A DNA stretch of 64,000 bases, taken from Rhodanobacter sp. ANJX3. GTDB taxonomy: Bacteria; Pseudomonadota; Gammaproteobacteria; Xanthomonadales; Rhodanobacteraceae. Of this stretch, positions 1 through 9,609 are shown piece by piece. Where the stretch lies: the NCBI RefSeq assembly GCF_014200755.1, contig NZ_JACHCM010000001.1:538218-602217 (forward strand). Reading direction: 5' to 3'. Made by a program: the position numbers and the translations under genes. How positions within the stretch are numbered: the stretch's first letter is position 1; every line of letters starts with the position of its first letter. Under the pieces are notes generated by a model. It worked only from the letters and a program-made list of their open reading frames with translations, was not told the origin of the DNA and did no database searches.

Positions 1-621
1 CTTGTACTGGGGCTTCTTGCTGGCATTGGCAGGCCAATGCGACAGGGCGACCATGAACTGGTCCATGTCATCCGGGCTGACTTCCGTCAGGTCTTTGTCT
101 CCAACGATACCCAGGAAGACTTTCAGGGTGAACGTGGAATCGAGTAGGTCGGTTTCGCTCCGTTCCCGAAGCTTCATCTGCTCCAAAAAGACTTGGACGC
201 GCTCGGAGAGAAGACCCGCCTTGGTTGGGGCCGGTGCAGATGTGGGGATAGCCTGGAAGGCCCCCGCCTTCGTCAAGTCATCAATGGTTTCTCGAACACG
301 TTGATGCTCGGTGTCACTGCCATCCGTTCGGATTCTTAATCCGTTTGGAAGTTCGATGTCGTAAATCTTACCGGTCTTCACCCCTGCCAGCGCAACGTCT
401 AGCAGCCCCTTGGGTTCGATCATGGCATCCATCCTCAACCGCTCGAACACTTGGTTCAAAGCATACCCAAATGCCGCCGCCATGAGACGGGCGGTGTCGG
501 CCCGGACGCCTTGAAGGCTTCGAACGAGATAGGTGGACCCCACCCTGGGTTGCAAATCAACGGGCACGAAAAAGCGGACGTAAAGTCCGCTTCGTCGTTG
601 GAGCATCAGAGGTTTCGGCAT
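1..621 (-). CDS. Tyrosine recombinase (integrase), N-terminal part, cut by the left edge
   Basis: The reverse strand is open from an ATG at 621 to the left edge, about 207 codons. The protein opens with MPKPLMLQRRSGLYVRFFVP, the short N-terminal module typical of many phage and island integrases (DUF6538-like). It continues into a helical core-binding (SAM-like) segment with a stretch reading LTEVSPDDMDQFMVAL, where integrases typically have an L..vt..di..f motif. The catalytic domain with the R-H-R-Y residues would lie beyond the window, so activity cannot be judged. A GAAGG stretch sits 6 bases before the ATG. The gene lies just downstream of the tmRNA 3' end and points away from it, as expected for an integrase of an element inserted at ssrA. 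The family call is from sequence pattern only. Confidence 0.8.
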   Translation of the reverse strand, partial: MPKPLMLQRRSGLYVRFFVPVDLQPRVGSTYLVRSLQGVRADTARLMAAAFGYALNQVFERLRMDAMIEPKGLLDVALAGVKTGKIYDIELPNGLRIRTDGSDTEHQRVRETIDDLTKAGAFQAIPTSAPAPTKAGLLSERVQVFLEQMKLRERSETDLLDSTFTLKVFLGIVGDKDLTEVSPDDMDQFMVALSHWPANASKKPQYK

Positions 622-700
622 TTGGTACCTTCATTGGTACCCTGTGAGGGGTAGTGAAGGCACCAAATTTCTCTTTCAAATTAAAGAGCTGCCGAGTTGT

Positions 701-735
<35 letters not shown>

Positions 736-929
736 AGCGTTCAACGCCCGGATCTACATGCTTAGCTCAACGTTCGATCTCGTTCCGCGACAAGCACGAT
801 GGGCAAAGCGCACCGCGGAACCAGCCTGATTGATTTGACCTAGTACCGCCAGGCGGCAGTCTTCGGCGATCTCGTGATAATGACCCTACACCGACAAGCA
901 CGAGCACAAGTGGGTTCGGGGCTTACGCC

Positions 930-962
930 TTAAGCGGCGAGAGCGTAGTTGTCGTCGTTGGC
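930..962 (-). other. tmRNA tag-peptide reading frame, ANDDNYALAA
   Basis: Ten codons from a GCC resume codon to TAA within ssrA encode ANDDNYALAA. The E. coli tag is ANDENYALAA, so only one residue differs (Glu to Asp at position 4). The C-terminal ALAA that directs proteins to ClpXP is kept. Confidence 0.93.
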
Positions 963-1342
963 AACTAGAAGTTTGCTGCTGGATTTACGAGGAAAGCTGC
1001 CCCCTCGGCATGCACCAAGTCATCTCACTACCCCCGTCGAAGCCAGAACACCCCCGGGGAAAACGATTTAACCTGCCGAGTATATGGGGACGACGGCACG
1101 ATCATCAATCGAATCCGTGTCATTGTGGGCCGCAGATGGATAAGTCGCTGCGAAAAAGGCGGAATCGCCGCGGCCGTAGGCGTGTTTCTATAGGCACGAC
1201 ACGTTCCAGAATACAGCGGGCGCGCGCAGCGGCATCGGTCATGCGGCGAAAGCCTCCGGACTGTTGTTCGGGCCGCGACGCAACCTCTATACTCGGTCGC
1301 TTACATGACCGCGAATTCGCCGCAATCGTGAGACTGATCTCG

Positions 1343-1666
1343 ATGACCCGACTGCAACTACTCAGCTTGGCCGCGGCCACTGCCCTTCTAGCCACCGCGG
1401 GCGCGCATGCCGCGGGCGACAAGGCGGCCGGCAAAAAGCTGGTTTACACCTGCGCCGGCTGCCACGGCGTGCCCGGCTACAGCAATGCATACCCGCAGTA
1501 TCCGGTGCCGAAGATTGCCGGGCAGAACGAGCAGTACATCATCAACGCCCTGCATGGCTATCAGAGCGGTGACCGCACGCACCCGACCATGGGGGGGCAG
1601 GCGCAAAGCCTGTCCGATACGGACATCCAGAACGTCGCCGCCTACCTTTCCAGCCTCGCTCAGTAG
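1343..1666 (+). CDS. Small periplasmic c-type cytochrome (class I, c553/c5-like)
   Basis: A 107-residue protein with a Sec signal peptide (hydrophobic residues 4-20, cleavage near AHA-AG). It has a heme-binding CAGCH motif (C37, C40, H41) and a likely axial Met at about 83. It would carry electrons in the periplasm, probably to a terminal oxidase or peroxidase; its partner is not shown here. A GTG at 1328 would add five residues. A longer frame from 1010 exists but would start inside the tmRNA gene and put residues before the signal peptide, so 1343 is preferred. It is followed after 18 bases by a second, related cytochrome, and the two share the heme position (C37/C40/H41), which suggests tandem duplication. 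Confidence 0.88.
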   Translation: MTRLQLLSLAAATALLATAGAHAAGDKAAGKKLVYTCAGCHGVPGYSNAYPQYPVPKIAGQNEQYIINALHGYQSGDRTHPTMGGQAQSLSDTDIQNVAAYLSSLAQ

Positions 1667-1684
1667 TCGTCAAGGACTCTTCGC

Positions 1685-2038
1685 ATGACCCGTGCGCTCA
1701 CCCTGCTCTCCTTAGGTGCCATCCTGGCGTTTGCGTCCACGCAGCTGCTGGCCAACGGCAATGCCGAGAACGGCAAAAAGAAGGCGGGCACCTGCTTCGC
1801 CTGCCACGGCACCGACGGCAATGCGGTCGACCCCCAATATCCGCGCCTGGCCGGCCAGTACGATGAGTACATCCAACAGGCGTTGCACGAATACAAAGAC
1901 GGACGGCGCAACAACGCCATCATGAAAGGTATGGACGCGACTCTGTCAGACCAGGATATCGAAGACATCGCGGCCTATTTCTCAGGCCTGCCCACCAAGC
2001 TCGATACCCTGGAAGGACACGTCAGCGGCGACAAATAA
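1685..2038 (+). CDS. Small periplasmic c-type cytochrome, tandem partner
   Basis: A 117-residue protein with an N-terminal signal peptide (residues 1-23), a CFACH heme site (C37, C40, H41) and candidate axial Met residues at 80 and 83. It shares the pattern YPRLAGQYDEYIQQALHEYK with the preceding gene (YPVPKIAGQNEQYIINALHG), so both belong to the cytochrome c553/c4-half family. In other proteobacteria such pairs donate electrons to cytochrome oxidases; that role is inferred here. The two genes are probably co-transcribed and end at the terminator at 2067-2094. Confidence 0.88.
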   Translation: MTRALTLLSLGAILAFASTQLLANGNAENGKKKAGTCFACHGTDGNAVDPQYPRLAGQYDEYIQQALHEYKDGRRNNAIMKGMDATLSDQDIEDIAAYFSGLPTKLDTLEGHVSGDK

Positions 2039-2066
2039 CTGCGCCGGTCGATCGGCGACGACATCG

Positions 2067-2094
2067 AAAAGGCCCGCAATTGCGGGCCTTTTTA
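2067..2094. terminator. Bidirectional rho-independent terminator
   Basis: A palindrome (AAGGCCCGCA / TGCGGGCCTT) is followed by a T-run on the plus strand and preceded by A residues. It sits between the cytochrome pair and the converging nfuA, so it probably serves both. Confidence 0.85.
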
Positions 2095-2132
2095 TATTGG
2101 AGTTCGTGCGACCGCGGGCCCGCAGGAATGAC

Positions 2133-2741
2133 TCAACCGAGCGCGGAACGCCCTTCGGTCTTGCTGTAATAAGGTTTTTCTCCACCCGAGTGATCGGTGG
2201 CATCTCGAACCGCCGTTATCTCAGGCACGCGAGCGCGCAAGGTCTTTTCGACGCCCTGCTTGAGAGTGACGTCAACCATGCCGCAACCATGGCAGCCTCC
2301 TCCGAACTGCAGCAGCACAGCGCCCTCCGCATCGATTTCGAGCAGCGTGACTCGACCACCGTGCGAAGCCAGCTGGGGATTGATCTCGGCATCGAGCACG
2401 TAGCGCACACGCTCGATCAGGCCAGCCTCGGCCGACGGCACCTCGCCCTTGATCTTCGGCGCACGAATATTGAGCTGGCCGCCGGTGGCATTGGTTTCGA
2501 AATCGATCGTGGCGCCCTCCAGCCAGCGCGCGCTGTCGCCATCGATATGGAAATCGAAGCCTTTGCACTCGATGGTCCACTCGCCACCCTGTAGATCCGC
2601 CGGCTCACAAAATTCCAGCTCGCAGTTCGCCGCTGCCGTACCCGGCTGGGTCACCCGCAGCCGGATGCTCATGCCGTCACTGCCCTGCTGCGAAAGCAGC
2701 CGCAGAAAATGCTGTTGGGCGTGCTCTGAAATCTCGATCAT
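2133..2741 (-). CDS. nfuA: Fe/S biogenesis protein NfuA
   Basis: A 202-residue cytosolic protein that carries and delivers [4Fe-4S] clusters to target enzymes, especially under oxidative stress or iron limitation. The N-terminal half (about 1-100) is a degenerate A-type (HesB/IscA-like) domain. The C-terminal half is a NifU-like domain with the cluster-binding CHGC motif (C150, C153) inside QFGGGCHGCGMVDVTLK. E. coli NfuA is 191 residues with the same layout. It is a stand-alone gene with no isc or suf genes next to it, convergent with the cytochrome genes. Confidence 0.93.
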   Translation of the reverse strand: MIEISEHAQQHFLRLLSQQGSDGMSIRLRVTQPGTAAANCELEFCEPADLQGGEWTIECKGFDFHIDGDSARWLEGATIDFETNATGGQLNIRAPKIKGEVPSAEAGLIERVRYVLDAEINPQLASHGGRVTLLEIDAEGAVLLQFGGGCHGCGMVDVTLKQGVEKTLRARVPEITAVRDATDHSGGEKPYYSKTEGRSALG

Positions 2742-2891
2742 GTCTACTCCGCGAAAATCTGATCAACGCCTGCCGTCATACACAGGCGAAACAGCACCAT
2801 TTTAGTCCTGTTTAGCGCGCCGATGCGCGCCTTTGACTTTCCGGCATTCACACTCGACGCTTGGCAGCTCTTTCAATCACCGGAGATACCC

Positions 2892-3233
2892 ATGACCACC
2901 AACGATTTAGCCACACAGCATTGCCGGCCTCTGAAGGGCAAGGAACACGCACTGGACGCCGCAAAAGTGGCCACGCTGCTCAAGCAGCTGCCGGGTTGGA
3001 AGCTCAGCGATGATGAGGCGGCCATCATCAAAGACTTCAAATTCGACGACTTCCACCACACGCTGGGCTTTATCAATGCGGTGGGCTTCATGGCCAACCA
3101 TGAAGATCACCATCCCGATATCGAGGCTGGTTACGGCCACTGCCAGGTGCTGTGGTCGACGCACGATGTCGGCGGTCTGTCGATGAACGACTTTATCTGC
3201 GCGGCGCGGGTCGAACAGTTGCTGGCGCGCTAG
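2892..3233 (+). CDS. phhB: Pterin-4a-carbinolamine dehydratase
   Basis: A 113-residue enzyme that dehydrates 4a-hydroxytetrahydrobiopterin, recycling the cofactor of phenylalanine hydroxylase and possibly also of molybdopterin enzymes. The family signature is visible: HTLGFINAVGFMANHEDHHPDI followed by the HD/G stretch WSTHDVGGLSMNDF. The His pair in NHEDHHPD is the catalytic region. The start is ATG 2892, with GGAGA six bases upstream. A longer frame from 2823 has no support. No phenylalanine hydroxylase gene is nearby. The stop codon directly abuts the stop of rluC on the other strand. Confidence 0.93.
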   Translation: MTTNDLATQHCRPLKGKEHALDAAKVATLLKQLPGWKLSDDEAAIIKDFKFDDFHHTLGFINAVGFMANHEDHHPDIEAGYGHCQVLWSTHDVGGLSMNDFICAARVEQLLAR

Positions 3234-4232
3234 TCAAAAGTCGGTGCGGGACTTGGGCAGGGTATAGATCAGCCGCTTGCCTTTGACCGAAAGCACGTCG
3301 AGAAAGTCCTTCAGGTCATCCGGCAACGGGGCGGAAAAGCTGTATGAGCGATCTTCCAGCTCAAAGCTCAGGTGCGCCGCATGCAGGAACATCCGGTTCA
3401 GTCCCATGTCCTTGAACCGCTTGTTCATCTCTTTATCGCCGTACTTGGGATCACCCGCAAGCGGGTGCCCGATATGGGCGGCGTGGACGCGGATCTGATG
3501 AGTGCGCCCCGTACCCAGCTGTGCCTGCATCAGACGCGCGGCGGGGTATTGCTCCATTTCACGAAAAAACGTTAGCGAGGGCTTGCCGTTGTCGGCTACC
3601 CGCACCATCCGCTCGCCGCCCTGCATGACTGACTTGAGCAACGGCGCGTTGACGTCAAACTTGGCCTTCGACGGGTGGCCGAGCATCAAACAGAGGTACT
3701 GCTTGGTGACCTCGCCGCCCCGGATCAGCGCCTGCAGTCCGGTCAGCCCCGACCGAGTCTTGGCGAAAACCAGCACCCCGCTGGTATCGCGATCGAGCCG
3801 ATGCACCAGCTCAAGGTGTTCCTGCGGCCGCGCGGCGCGAAGCAGCTCGATGGCGCCATGACTCACGCCGCTGCCGCCATGGCTGGCAATGCCGGCGGGC
3901 TTGTCGATCACCAGAAAGTGTTTGTCCTCGAAAATGATGGCATCGGCCACCTGCGCCACCATGCCGGTCGCAGGCCCCTTGCCCTCGGGTCGCTCGGCCA
4001 CGCGAACCGGCGGAATGCGCAGCATATCGCCATCGGTGAGACGGGTATCGGGCTTGGCCCGCTTGCCGTTCACGCGCACTTGGCCGGTGCGGAGTAGCCG
4101 GTAAATCATGCTCTTGGGCACGCCCTTGAGCAGGGTGACCAGGGCGTTGTCGATCCGCTGACCATCGCGCTCGGGGCCGATCGCTACTTGACGTACACCT
4201 TGAGGTGCGTCGGGGGAAGTTACCGTCTGCAT
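3234..4232 (-). CDS. rluC: 23S rRNA pseudouridine synthase RluC
   Basis: A 332-residue enzyme that isomerises uridines to pseudouridine in 23S rRNA (positions 955, 2504 and 2580 in E. coli). An S4 RNA-binding domain occupies about residues 22-85 (IDNALVTLLKGVPKSMIYRL). The catalytic domain contains HRLDRDTSG, with the nucleophile D147. The start is ATG 4232; upstream codons in frame look non-coding. It is divergent from rne across a 336-base spacer, the same pairing as in E. coli, where rne and rluC share a control region. Confidence 0.93.
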   Translation of the reverse strand: MQTVTSPDAPQGVRQVAIGPERDGQRIDNALVTLLKGVPKSMIYRLLRTGQVRVNGKRAKPDTRLTDGDMLRIPPVRVAERPEGKGPATGMVAQVADAIIFEDKHFLVIDKPAGIASHGGSGVSHGAIELLRAARPQEHLELVHRLDRDTSGVLVFAKTRSGLTGLQALIRGGEVTKQYLCLMLGHPSKAKFDVNAPLLKSVMQGGERMVRVADNGKPSLTFFREMEQYPAARLMQAQLGTGRTHQIRVHAAHIGHPLAGDPKYGDKEMNKRFKDMGLNRMFLHAAHLSFELEDRSYSFSAPLPDDLKDFLDVLSVKGKRLIYTLPKSRTDF

Positions 4233-4568
4233 TGAAAAAAACCTGGTGAAATAGGATACTCGGCGGGCGCCACATTTTGCCCACCGATGTCTGGATCGGG
4301 TCGAATGACGGCCCGTCACGTCGGCGAGGATTGCGGCGGTTGCCCGATTGGCATCCAGCCTCGACTCCCTTTCATCGTAACGGTTCGGGCTGCCGTTGTC
4401 CGGTGCCATCGGGCATCGAGGCGGCAGGCGTAGTTGACCGAATCATCCCGGCGCCGGTATCGGCGTTGGTCATTTTGCCGCTTAACCGCTGCGGCGCGAT
4501 CCCCGGCAGGCCGCCATTCGCAGGCGCCACCGAGGCGCGCGACGCGCGGCAAAGCTGAGGAAACCACC
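4233..4568. promoter_or_regulatory. rluC-rne divergent control region and long rne leader
   Basis: A gene-free spacer of 336 bases between two divergent start codons. In E. coli the equivalent spacer holds the overlapping promoters and a 361-nt rne leader through which RNase E cleaves and limits its own message. The size here suggests the same autoregulation, but no individual promoter or hairpin could be assigned with confidence. The only clear element is a strong ribosome site (GAGG) just before the rne ATG. Confidence 0.5.
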
Positions 4569-7500
4569 ATGAAACGTATGTTGATCAACGCGACTCAGCG
4601 TGAAGAGTTGCGCGTGGCCATTGTCGATGGCCAAAACCTGTACGACCTCGATATCGAAATCCCTTCGCGGGAACAGAAAAAATCCAATATTTACAAAGGC
4701 CGCATCACCCGCGTTGAAGCATCACTTGAAGCCTGCTTTGTCGAATACGGCGCCGAACGTCACGGCTTTCTGCCGATCAAGGAAATCTCCCGCGACTACT
4801 TCACCACCGGGCTCGACCCGCATAAGGCGAGCATCCGTGAGCTGATCAAGGAAGGCCAGGAAGTCGTCGTCCAGGTCGAAAAGGAGGAGCGCGGCAACAA
4901 GGGCGCAGCGCTGACCACCTTCATCAGCCTGGCCGGCCGCTACATGGTGCTGATGCCGAACAACCCCAAAGCCGGCGGCGTCTCGCGGCGGATCGAGGGC
5001 GAAGACCGGCAGGCACTGAAAGAAGCGCTCGACCACGTCACCGTACCCGATGACGTCGGCCTGATCGTCCGCACCGCCGGTCTGGGTCGCGATGCCGAAG
5101 AGCTGCAGTGGGACCTTGATTATCTGCTGCAGCTGTGGAAATCGATTTCCGCGGCGGCCATGTCGCAAAAGGCGCCCTTCCTGATTTATCAGGAGTCCAA
5201 GCTGTTCATTCGCGCCCTGCGCGATTACCTGCGCACGGACATCGGCGAAATTCTCGTCGACGAAGAGTCGCTCTACAACGACGCCCGCGACTTCATGCAG
5301 CAGGTGATGCCGAACGCCCTGCGCAAGCTCAAGCTTTACAAAGACGACACCCCGCTGTTCACCCGTTACCAGATCGAGACGCAGATCGAGAATGCCTTCG
5401 ATCGTCAGGTGCGCCTGCCGTCCGGCGGCTCGATCGTCATCGATCAGACCGAGGCGCTCACCGCGGTCGACGTCAACTCCTCGAAGGCCACCAAGGGCAG
5501 CGATATCGAGGAAACCGCGTTCAATACGAACTGCGAGGCCGTGGTGGAAATCGCCCGCCAGCTGCGTATTCGCGATGCCGGCGGCCTGATCGTGCTCGAT
5601 CTGATCGACATGGACAGCCCGAAGCATCAGCGCGACGTAGAAGATAAACTCAAGGACGCGCTGAAGCACGATCGCGCCCGCGTCCAGGTCGGTCGTATCT
5701 CGCGCTTCGGTCTGCTCGAGATGTCGCGCCAGCGCCTGCGCCCCAGCCTGGGCGAGGCGTCGCAGATCGTCTGCCCACGCTGCGAAGGCCACGGCCACAT
5801 CCGTGGCGTGGAATCGCTGGCGCTGTCGACCCTGCGCCTGATCGAAGAGCACGCCATGAAGGAGAACACCGGCCAGGTGCTGGTGCAGGCGCCGTCCAGC
5901 GTGGTCAACTTTCTGCTCAATGAAAAGCGCGCCAGCGTGGTCGAGATCGAAATGCGCCACAAGGTGCATGTGATGATCATCGCCGACGAGAAGCTGCAGA
6001 CGCCGCACATCGAAATCCAGCGCATCCGCGAAGCGGACATGGGCGAGCACAGCAAGCCCAGCTATGAGCGCCTGACCGCCGTCGAGCCCACCGGACTGCC
6101 CAAGATGGGCCAGACGCTCGGCAGCAGCGAACAGCCCGCGGTGAGCGGCATCATGCCCGCCAGCCCCGCGCCGGTGCGCGAGGAAGTCGCCGAAGCCGCC
6201 GTCGCAAAAGCACCCGTTGCCGTCCGTCAGGCGCCCACCGCCGCTGCGGCGGCTCCCTCTTCGGGCGGCCTGATGTCGCGCGTGCTGGGCTGGTTCCGTG
6301 GCGCTGAAACGCCGGCTCCGGCGCCCGCCCCCAAACCGCGCACGGAATACAGCGACGCTTCGCGCGACAGCCGTCGCGACGAGCGTTCTGGTCGCAGCAA
6401 CAGTGGCCAGAGCAACGGTTCGCGTCAGCAGCAGCCGCGCCGCGATTCGTCGGCACAAAACGGACCGAAGCCCGGATCCCAGCAGCAGCCGAAGAACAAC
6501 CGTCAGCGCAACAATGACGGCCAACAGTCGCGCCAGCCGCAGCAGTCGTCGCAAACGGCCAAGGCGGAGCGGCAGCCGAAGCCTGCCAACGTCGACGGCA
6601 ATCAGCCGCGCGCCGAGCGCAAGCCCAATCCACCGCAGCAGCCCAAGGCCGAGCGCCAGCCTCGCCCAGCCGTGACCGAGCAGCCGTTGAACGATGCTTC
6701 TACGACGCCGGCTGAGGCACCGGAAACCATCGCGAAAGAAGCCCAGCTGACCGCGACGCCGGTTCAGTCGGTAGCGCCCGAATCTGGCGCGCAAGAGCTC
6801 GATGCCGACGGCAGTCAGTCACGTCGCCGCCGCGGCCGTCGCGGTGGTCGTCGCCGGCGCCGGCATGACGAAACCGCATCGACGGGAACAGCGCTGGACA
6901 CGGCAGAGGCAGCCGGGCTGGACGACGAAGACCGCAATGACCCGACGGAAAAAGCTGAGCTGCCAAAGCCGGCCGCTGCGCGCGATACCCGGCCTACGCG
7001 CGTTGTGCCTGTAGCTGCTGACGACTCCGATTCTGTCCGTCCCTCCGCAGGACCGAAACGAGATCGGAGCCATGATGCCCGTGCTTCCGCCGATGTGGCA
7101 GAAACGCCGGCGCTGATTTCGCCGGCTCCGGCTGATGCGTTGGCGCCTGCGACGCCGAAAAGCGATGTCGTGACGGACGACGTCGCCACAACGACCCTGC
7201 CCGCGGCGACCAGTTTCAACCTGCCGACGCTTCCGCCGATTCCCGACCAAGCCGGCGCTCCAGCGCCTTCCGAACCGGTGAATCATGCCGACGAGCTGAC
7301 GGTCAAGGCGCCGCCAGCGTCTACCCAGGCAGACTCCTCGCATACGCTGCCCTTTAGTGCAGCGGCGGAAGAGCCGAAGACGCTTTCAGCGTCACCTGCC
7401 GACGCCGTGCTCGACCGGCAGTCGATCGCAGCATTCGCCGACCTCAGTGAAAGCACCGATCAGGCCTCGACGGTCAGCCTGGTGAATGCCTCCGAATCAG

Positions 7501-7742
7501 CGCGTCCCCCGGTGCAGGCGATCGAACCCGTCGCTACATCCGTCGTGGCTGACGACGTGCATACCGACACTTCCAACGAGATCAAGGTCGACGTACCCGT
7601 GGCGCCGCTGCCCAAGCAGGGCGATCTGCTCGCGCAAGCGACGTCTCATGCCGTTGAGGCAAGCTTCGGCAAGCCCGAAATAGCGCATGCCAAGGATACG
7701 ACCGAGCAAGAGCACGAGCGCAAGGACGATTTGAAGGAGTGA
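4569..7742 (+). CDS. rne: Ribonuclease E
   Basis: A 1057-residue endoribonuclease that starts mRNA decay and matures rRNA and tRNA; it scaffolds the degradosome at the inner membrane. It starts [10 protein letters not shown], identical to the E. coli opening, with GAGG eight bases before the ATG. The S1 domain covers about residues 36-120. The catalytic core aligns Asp residues D301 (AVDVNS) and D344 (VLDLIDM) with the Mg2+-binding pair. The Zn-link is CPRC (C402, C405). From about residue 520 the sequence is low-complexity: Ala/Pro/Gln/Asn-rich with an Arg-rich patch ([16 protein letters not shown]), typical of the unstructured RNA-binding and scaffold tail. The E. coli enzyme is 1061 residues, so the length is normal. 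Confidence 0.97.
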   Translation: MKRMLINATQREELRVAIVDGQNLYDLDIEIPSREQKKSNIYKGRITRVEASLEACFVEYGAERHGFLPIKEISRDYFTTGLDPHKASIRELIKEGQEVVVQVEKEERGNKGAALTTFISLAGRYMVLMPNNPKAGGVSRRIEGEDRQALKEALDHVTVPDDVGLIVRTAGLGRDAEELQWDLDYLLQLWKSISAAAMSQKAPFLIYQESKLFIRALRDYLRTDIGEILVDEESLYNDARDFMQQVMPNALRKLKLYKDDTPLFTRYQIETQIENAFDRQVRLPSGGSIVIDQTEALTAVDVNSSKATKGSDIEETAFNTNCEAVVEIARQLRIRDAGGLIVLDLIDMDSPKHQRDVEDKLKDALKHDRARVQVGRISRFGLLEMSRQRLRPSLGEASQIVCPRCEGHGHIRGVESLALSTLRLIEEHAMKENTGQVLVQAPSSVVNFLLNEKRASVVEIEMRHKVHVMIIADEKLQTPHIEIQRIREADMGEHSKPSYERLTAVEPTGLPKMGQTLGSSEQPAVSGIMPASPAPVREEVAEAAVAKAPVAVRQAPTAAAAAPSSGGLMSRVLGWFRGAETPAPAPAPKPRTEYSDASRDSRRDERSGRSNSGQSNGSRQQQPRRDSSAQNGPKPGSQQQPKNNRQRNNDGQQSRQPQQSSQTAKAERQPKPANVDGNQPRAERKPNPPQQPKAERQPRPAVTEQPLNDASTTPAEAPETIAKEAQLTATPVQSVAPESGAQELDADGSQSRRRRGRRGGRRRRRHDETASTGTALDTAEAAGLDDEDRNDPTEKAELPKPAAARDTRPTRVVPVAADDSDSVRPSAGPKRDRSHDARASADVAETPALISPAPADALAPATPKSDVVTDDVATTTLPAATSFNLPTLPPIPDQAGAPAPSEPVNHADELTVKAPPASTQADSSHTLPFSAAAEEPKTLSASPADAVLDRQSIAAFADLSESTDQASTVSLVNASESARPPVQAIEPVATSVVADDVHTDTSNEIKVDVPVAPLPKQGDLLAQATSHAVEASFGKPEIAHAKDTTEQEHERKDDLKE

Positions 7743-7759
7743 TGGGAAGCTTCTTCGGA

Positions 7760-7792
7760 TAAAAAAACCGGGCGTTCGCCCGGTTTTTTTTG
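7760..7792. terminator. Bidirectional rho-independent terminator
   Basis: A stem ACCGGGCG / CGCCCGGT is flanked by a run of A on the left and eight T on the right. It separates the converging rne and gacA genes and can end transcription from both sides. Confidence 0.93.
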
Positions 7793-7820
7793 CCTGATTC
7801 TTGGCTGATAGAAAGAGGCT

Positions 7821-8474
7821 TCAGCCGCCGACCTGCTGACCGGACGTATCGAGCAAACCATGCACAGTCATCAGATGAGCCAGACTGAGCACATGATCGA
7901 CGCGCAGCTTTTCCATCAGGCGCTGCTTGTAGGTAGATACGGTTTTTGGACTGAGATTGAGCTGTTCACCGATCGTCGTCAGCGGCTTGCCACGGACCAG
8001 CATCATCGCCACTTCCAGTTCGCGGCTGGACAACACATCGAACGGCGAGGTGTTTCCGTCCAGCGTAGCCAGCGCGAGCTGCTGGGCGACGGAAGGTGCC
8101 AGATAGCGCCGACCGGAAGCCACTTGGCGCACAGCGGCGACAAGCTCCTCGGACGTGCAGCCCTTGGTCAGATAACCCAGCGCGCCAGCATCGAGAAGCC
8201 GCTTGGGGAAACGCGCGTCATCCACGACAGTAACGATTACCACATGGGTAGACATCTTGCCGCGACACACGCGTTCGGTCAGCTCCACGCCGCTCATGCC
8301 CGGCATATGAACGTCGACCAAGGCAATATCCGGTGCCAGCGTTCGAATCAGCCGCAGCCCCTCTTCCGCATTTTTTGCCTCGCCAACAATGCTGATATCC
8401 GCATGCTGCTGAAGAATCATGCGAAAGCCGGTGCGAACCAACTCGTGATCGTCCACCAGAACAATATTTATCAT
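7821..8474 (-). CDS. gacA: GacA/UvrY-type response regulator (NarL/FixJ family)
   Basis: A 217-residue regulator. The receiver domain (1-120) has acidic D8/D9, phosphoacceptor D54 (IALVDVHMPG) and the switch Lys in YLTKG. The LuxR-type helix-turn-helix lies at about 150-207 (LSSRELEVAMMLVRGKPLTTI, LSPKTVSTYKQRLMEKL). The match to E. coli UvrY runs along the whole length. In gammaproteobacteria this regulator is phosphorylated by the BarA/GacS hybrid kinase and switches on CsrA-binding small RNAs. The start is ATG 8474 with AGGAGC upstream. Neither the kinase nor the usual uvrC neighbour is in the window. Confidence 0.87.
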   Translation of the reverse strand: MINIVLVDDHELVRTGFRMILQQHADISIVGEAKNAEEGLRLIRTLAPDIALVDVHMPGMSGVELTERVCRGKMSTHVVIVTVVDDARFPKRLLDAGALGYLTKGCTSEELVAAVRQVASGRRYLAPSVAQQLALATLDGNTSPFDVLSSRELEVAMMLVRGKPLTTIGEQLNLSPKTVSTYKQRLMEKLRVDHVLSLAHLMTVHGLLDTSGQQVGG

Positions 8475-8644
8475 GTCATCGCTCCTTGAATAGTTCGACC
8501 AAGTCCCTTCCAACCATGCCTGGCAAGCGCGAGCTCAGCCGTGTTGAAAAAGCTCGACGCGGGTACGGCGGCCAGCGTGAGGCACTCAATGTTTTATTTT
8601 TTATCGCACGGGACGACTCGCCCGCAAACCGTGCCGGTGAAGAA

Positions 8645-8890
8645 TCAAGCGGCCATGACATCTTTGGAAGACGCTTCCGACGCGTTCAGATAGCGAGCCA
8701 GTACCAGCGTCGATGCCGGCCCAGGCATCTCGACACGCAGAGGGCGACCGCTGCGCACATGTTCGTCGTACGCGACTTCTTTTGCCAGCGCGATACCCGC
8801 TTCCAGCTGCAGGTCACTGAATAACGTGATATGCGCGCGGGTGACGTTCCAATTGCCGTTACGCCCCTGCTTCAGGGAAATGATCACCAT
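8645..8890 (-). CDS. Small conserved-looking protein of unknown function
   Basis: An 81-residue cytosolic protein with no signal peptide or membrane segment. The sequence (MVIISLKQGRNGNWNV, then LFSDLQLEAGIALAKEVAYD) looks like a beta strand-beta strand-helix fold that resembles short DUF2188-type proteins. The composition is balanced and coding-like. I do not recognise a function. It lies 170 bases upstream of gacA on the same strand and could share its transcript. The ribosome site is weak. Confidence 0.6.
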   Translation of the reverse strand: MVIISLKQGRNGNWNVTRAHITLFSDLQLEAGIALAKEVAYDEHVRSGRPLRVEMPGPASTLVLARYLNASEASSKDVMAA

Positions 8891-9400
8891 TGCGTCAACC
8901 CGTCCATGACAAGCTCATTTAAGAAACGGCGCAAAGCCGTTGGCCTCCGTCACTCAAGCACTTAATGTGCCACGTTGTCCGCCCACGATCTGTCGGCAGA
9001 GGCCCACATACTTCGTGCGGTAATAGCGGCTAAACCATGAGGCGCAACGGCCTGTGCCTTGGACGCGTCGCGTCAGAATACGACGAGGTTCGGGCGCCGT
9101 TTGCCACTTACCCTGCTCAAAGCTCAAACTATTCAGCACCAAGCTATCCGAAGCAAATTCAGCACAAAATCGCCGAATGGCGATTCTTTTTTCTGTCACG
9201 ATTGATTGGCCTGAAACATTTACCTGGTGCCAAGAGAGGCCACGAAAGGCTAGCTCAAGCAATGCCCGCGGAGTTTCGAGCTGAAAGTTACACCAAAAGT
9301 CACTCACGATTGCACCCTTTGTCTGTTTCCTGTGGGGCTTTCTGGGCTTGCTCGATATGGCTCGCCACATGATCGTCGCGATGGCGCGTAGACTGAGCTC
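8891..9400. other. 510-base stretch without a convincing gene
   Basis: No frame here has convincing coding character. The longest, on the minus strand (8954-9490), is rich in Arg/Trp/Cys and runs antisense through the small ORF at 9401. Part of the stretch (about 9110-9310) is noticeably more A/T-rich than its surroundings. The one clear element is an intrinsic terminator at 9168-9193 on the plus strand that belongs to no visible gene. Confidence 0.5.
9168..9193 (+). terminator. Orphan intrinsic terminator
   Basis: A seven-base-pair stem (AATCGCC / GGCGATT, loop GAAT) is followed directly by CTTTTTTCT. It points rightwards, yet no coding gene lies upstream on the plus strand back to rne. It may mark the 3' end of a small RNA. 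Confidence 0.6.
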
Positions 9401-9538
9401 ATGAAGCGCAAGCGCAGCTGGGCGTTCCTGGTTCTCATCGCGGCAACGATCGCGATCTTGGTTACGGGTTTCTATCTCGGCATAACGCACCAGGAAGCAC
9501 GCCCGTCAGACAACGGCCCGGCCGGCGTGGGACCGTAA
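9401..9538 (+). CDS. Putative 45-residue single-pass membrane protein
   Basis: The frame runs from ATG 9401 to TAA 9538. It has a basic start (MKRKRS), a hydrophobic helix at about residues 7-31 (WAFLVLIAATIAILVTGFYL) and a short polar tail of about 15 residues, so the orientation is probably tail-out. The positive-inside pattern and clean helix favour a real small protein; the ribosome site is poor (GAG only). The function is unknown. It lies just upstream of the receiver-like gene at 9610. Confidence 0.42.
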   Translation: MKRKRSWAFLVLIAATIAILVTGFYLGITHQEARPSDNGPAGVGP

Positions 9539-9609
9539 CATCCCGGGATGATCGAGCGCGTATGGTGATGATTGGCTGTTGCAACGCTGAGTAGATAGGA
9601 AATCCGGTG

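Noticed and set aside
1010..1342. N-terminal extension of the first cytochrome c
   Set aside because: It would start inside ssrA and place more than 100 Arg-rich residues before the signal peptide.
4722..6794. Very long open frame (690 codons) antisense to rne
   Set aside because: It mirrors the high-GC third-position bias of rne. The product is Arg/Leu/Gly-rich without domains, while the sense strand encodes a textbook RNase E.
8954..9490. 178-codon minus-strand frame in the gene-poor stretch
   Set aside because: Unusual composition (many Arg, Trp, Cys), no ribosome site, crosses a terminator; probably not translated.
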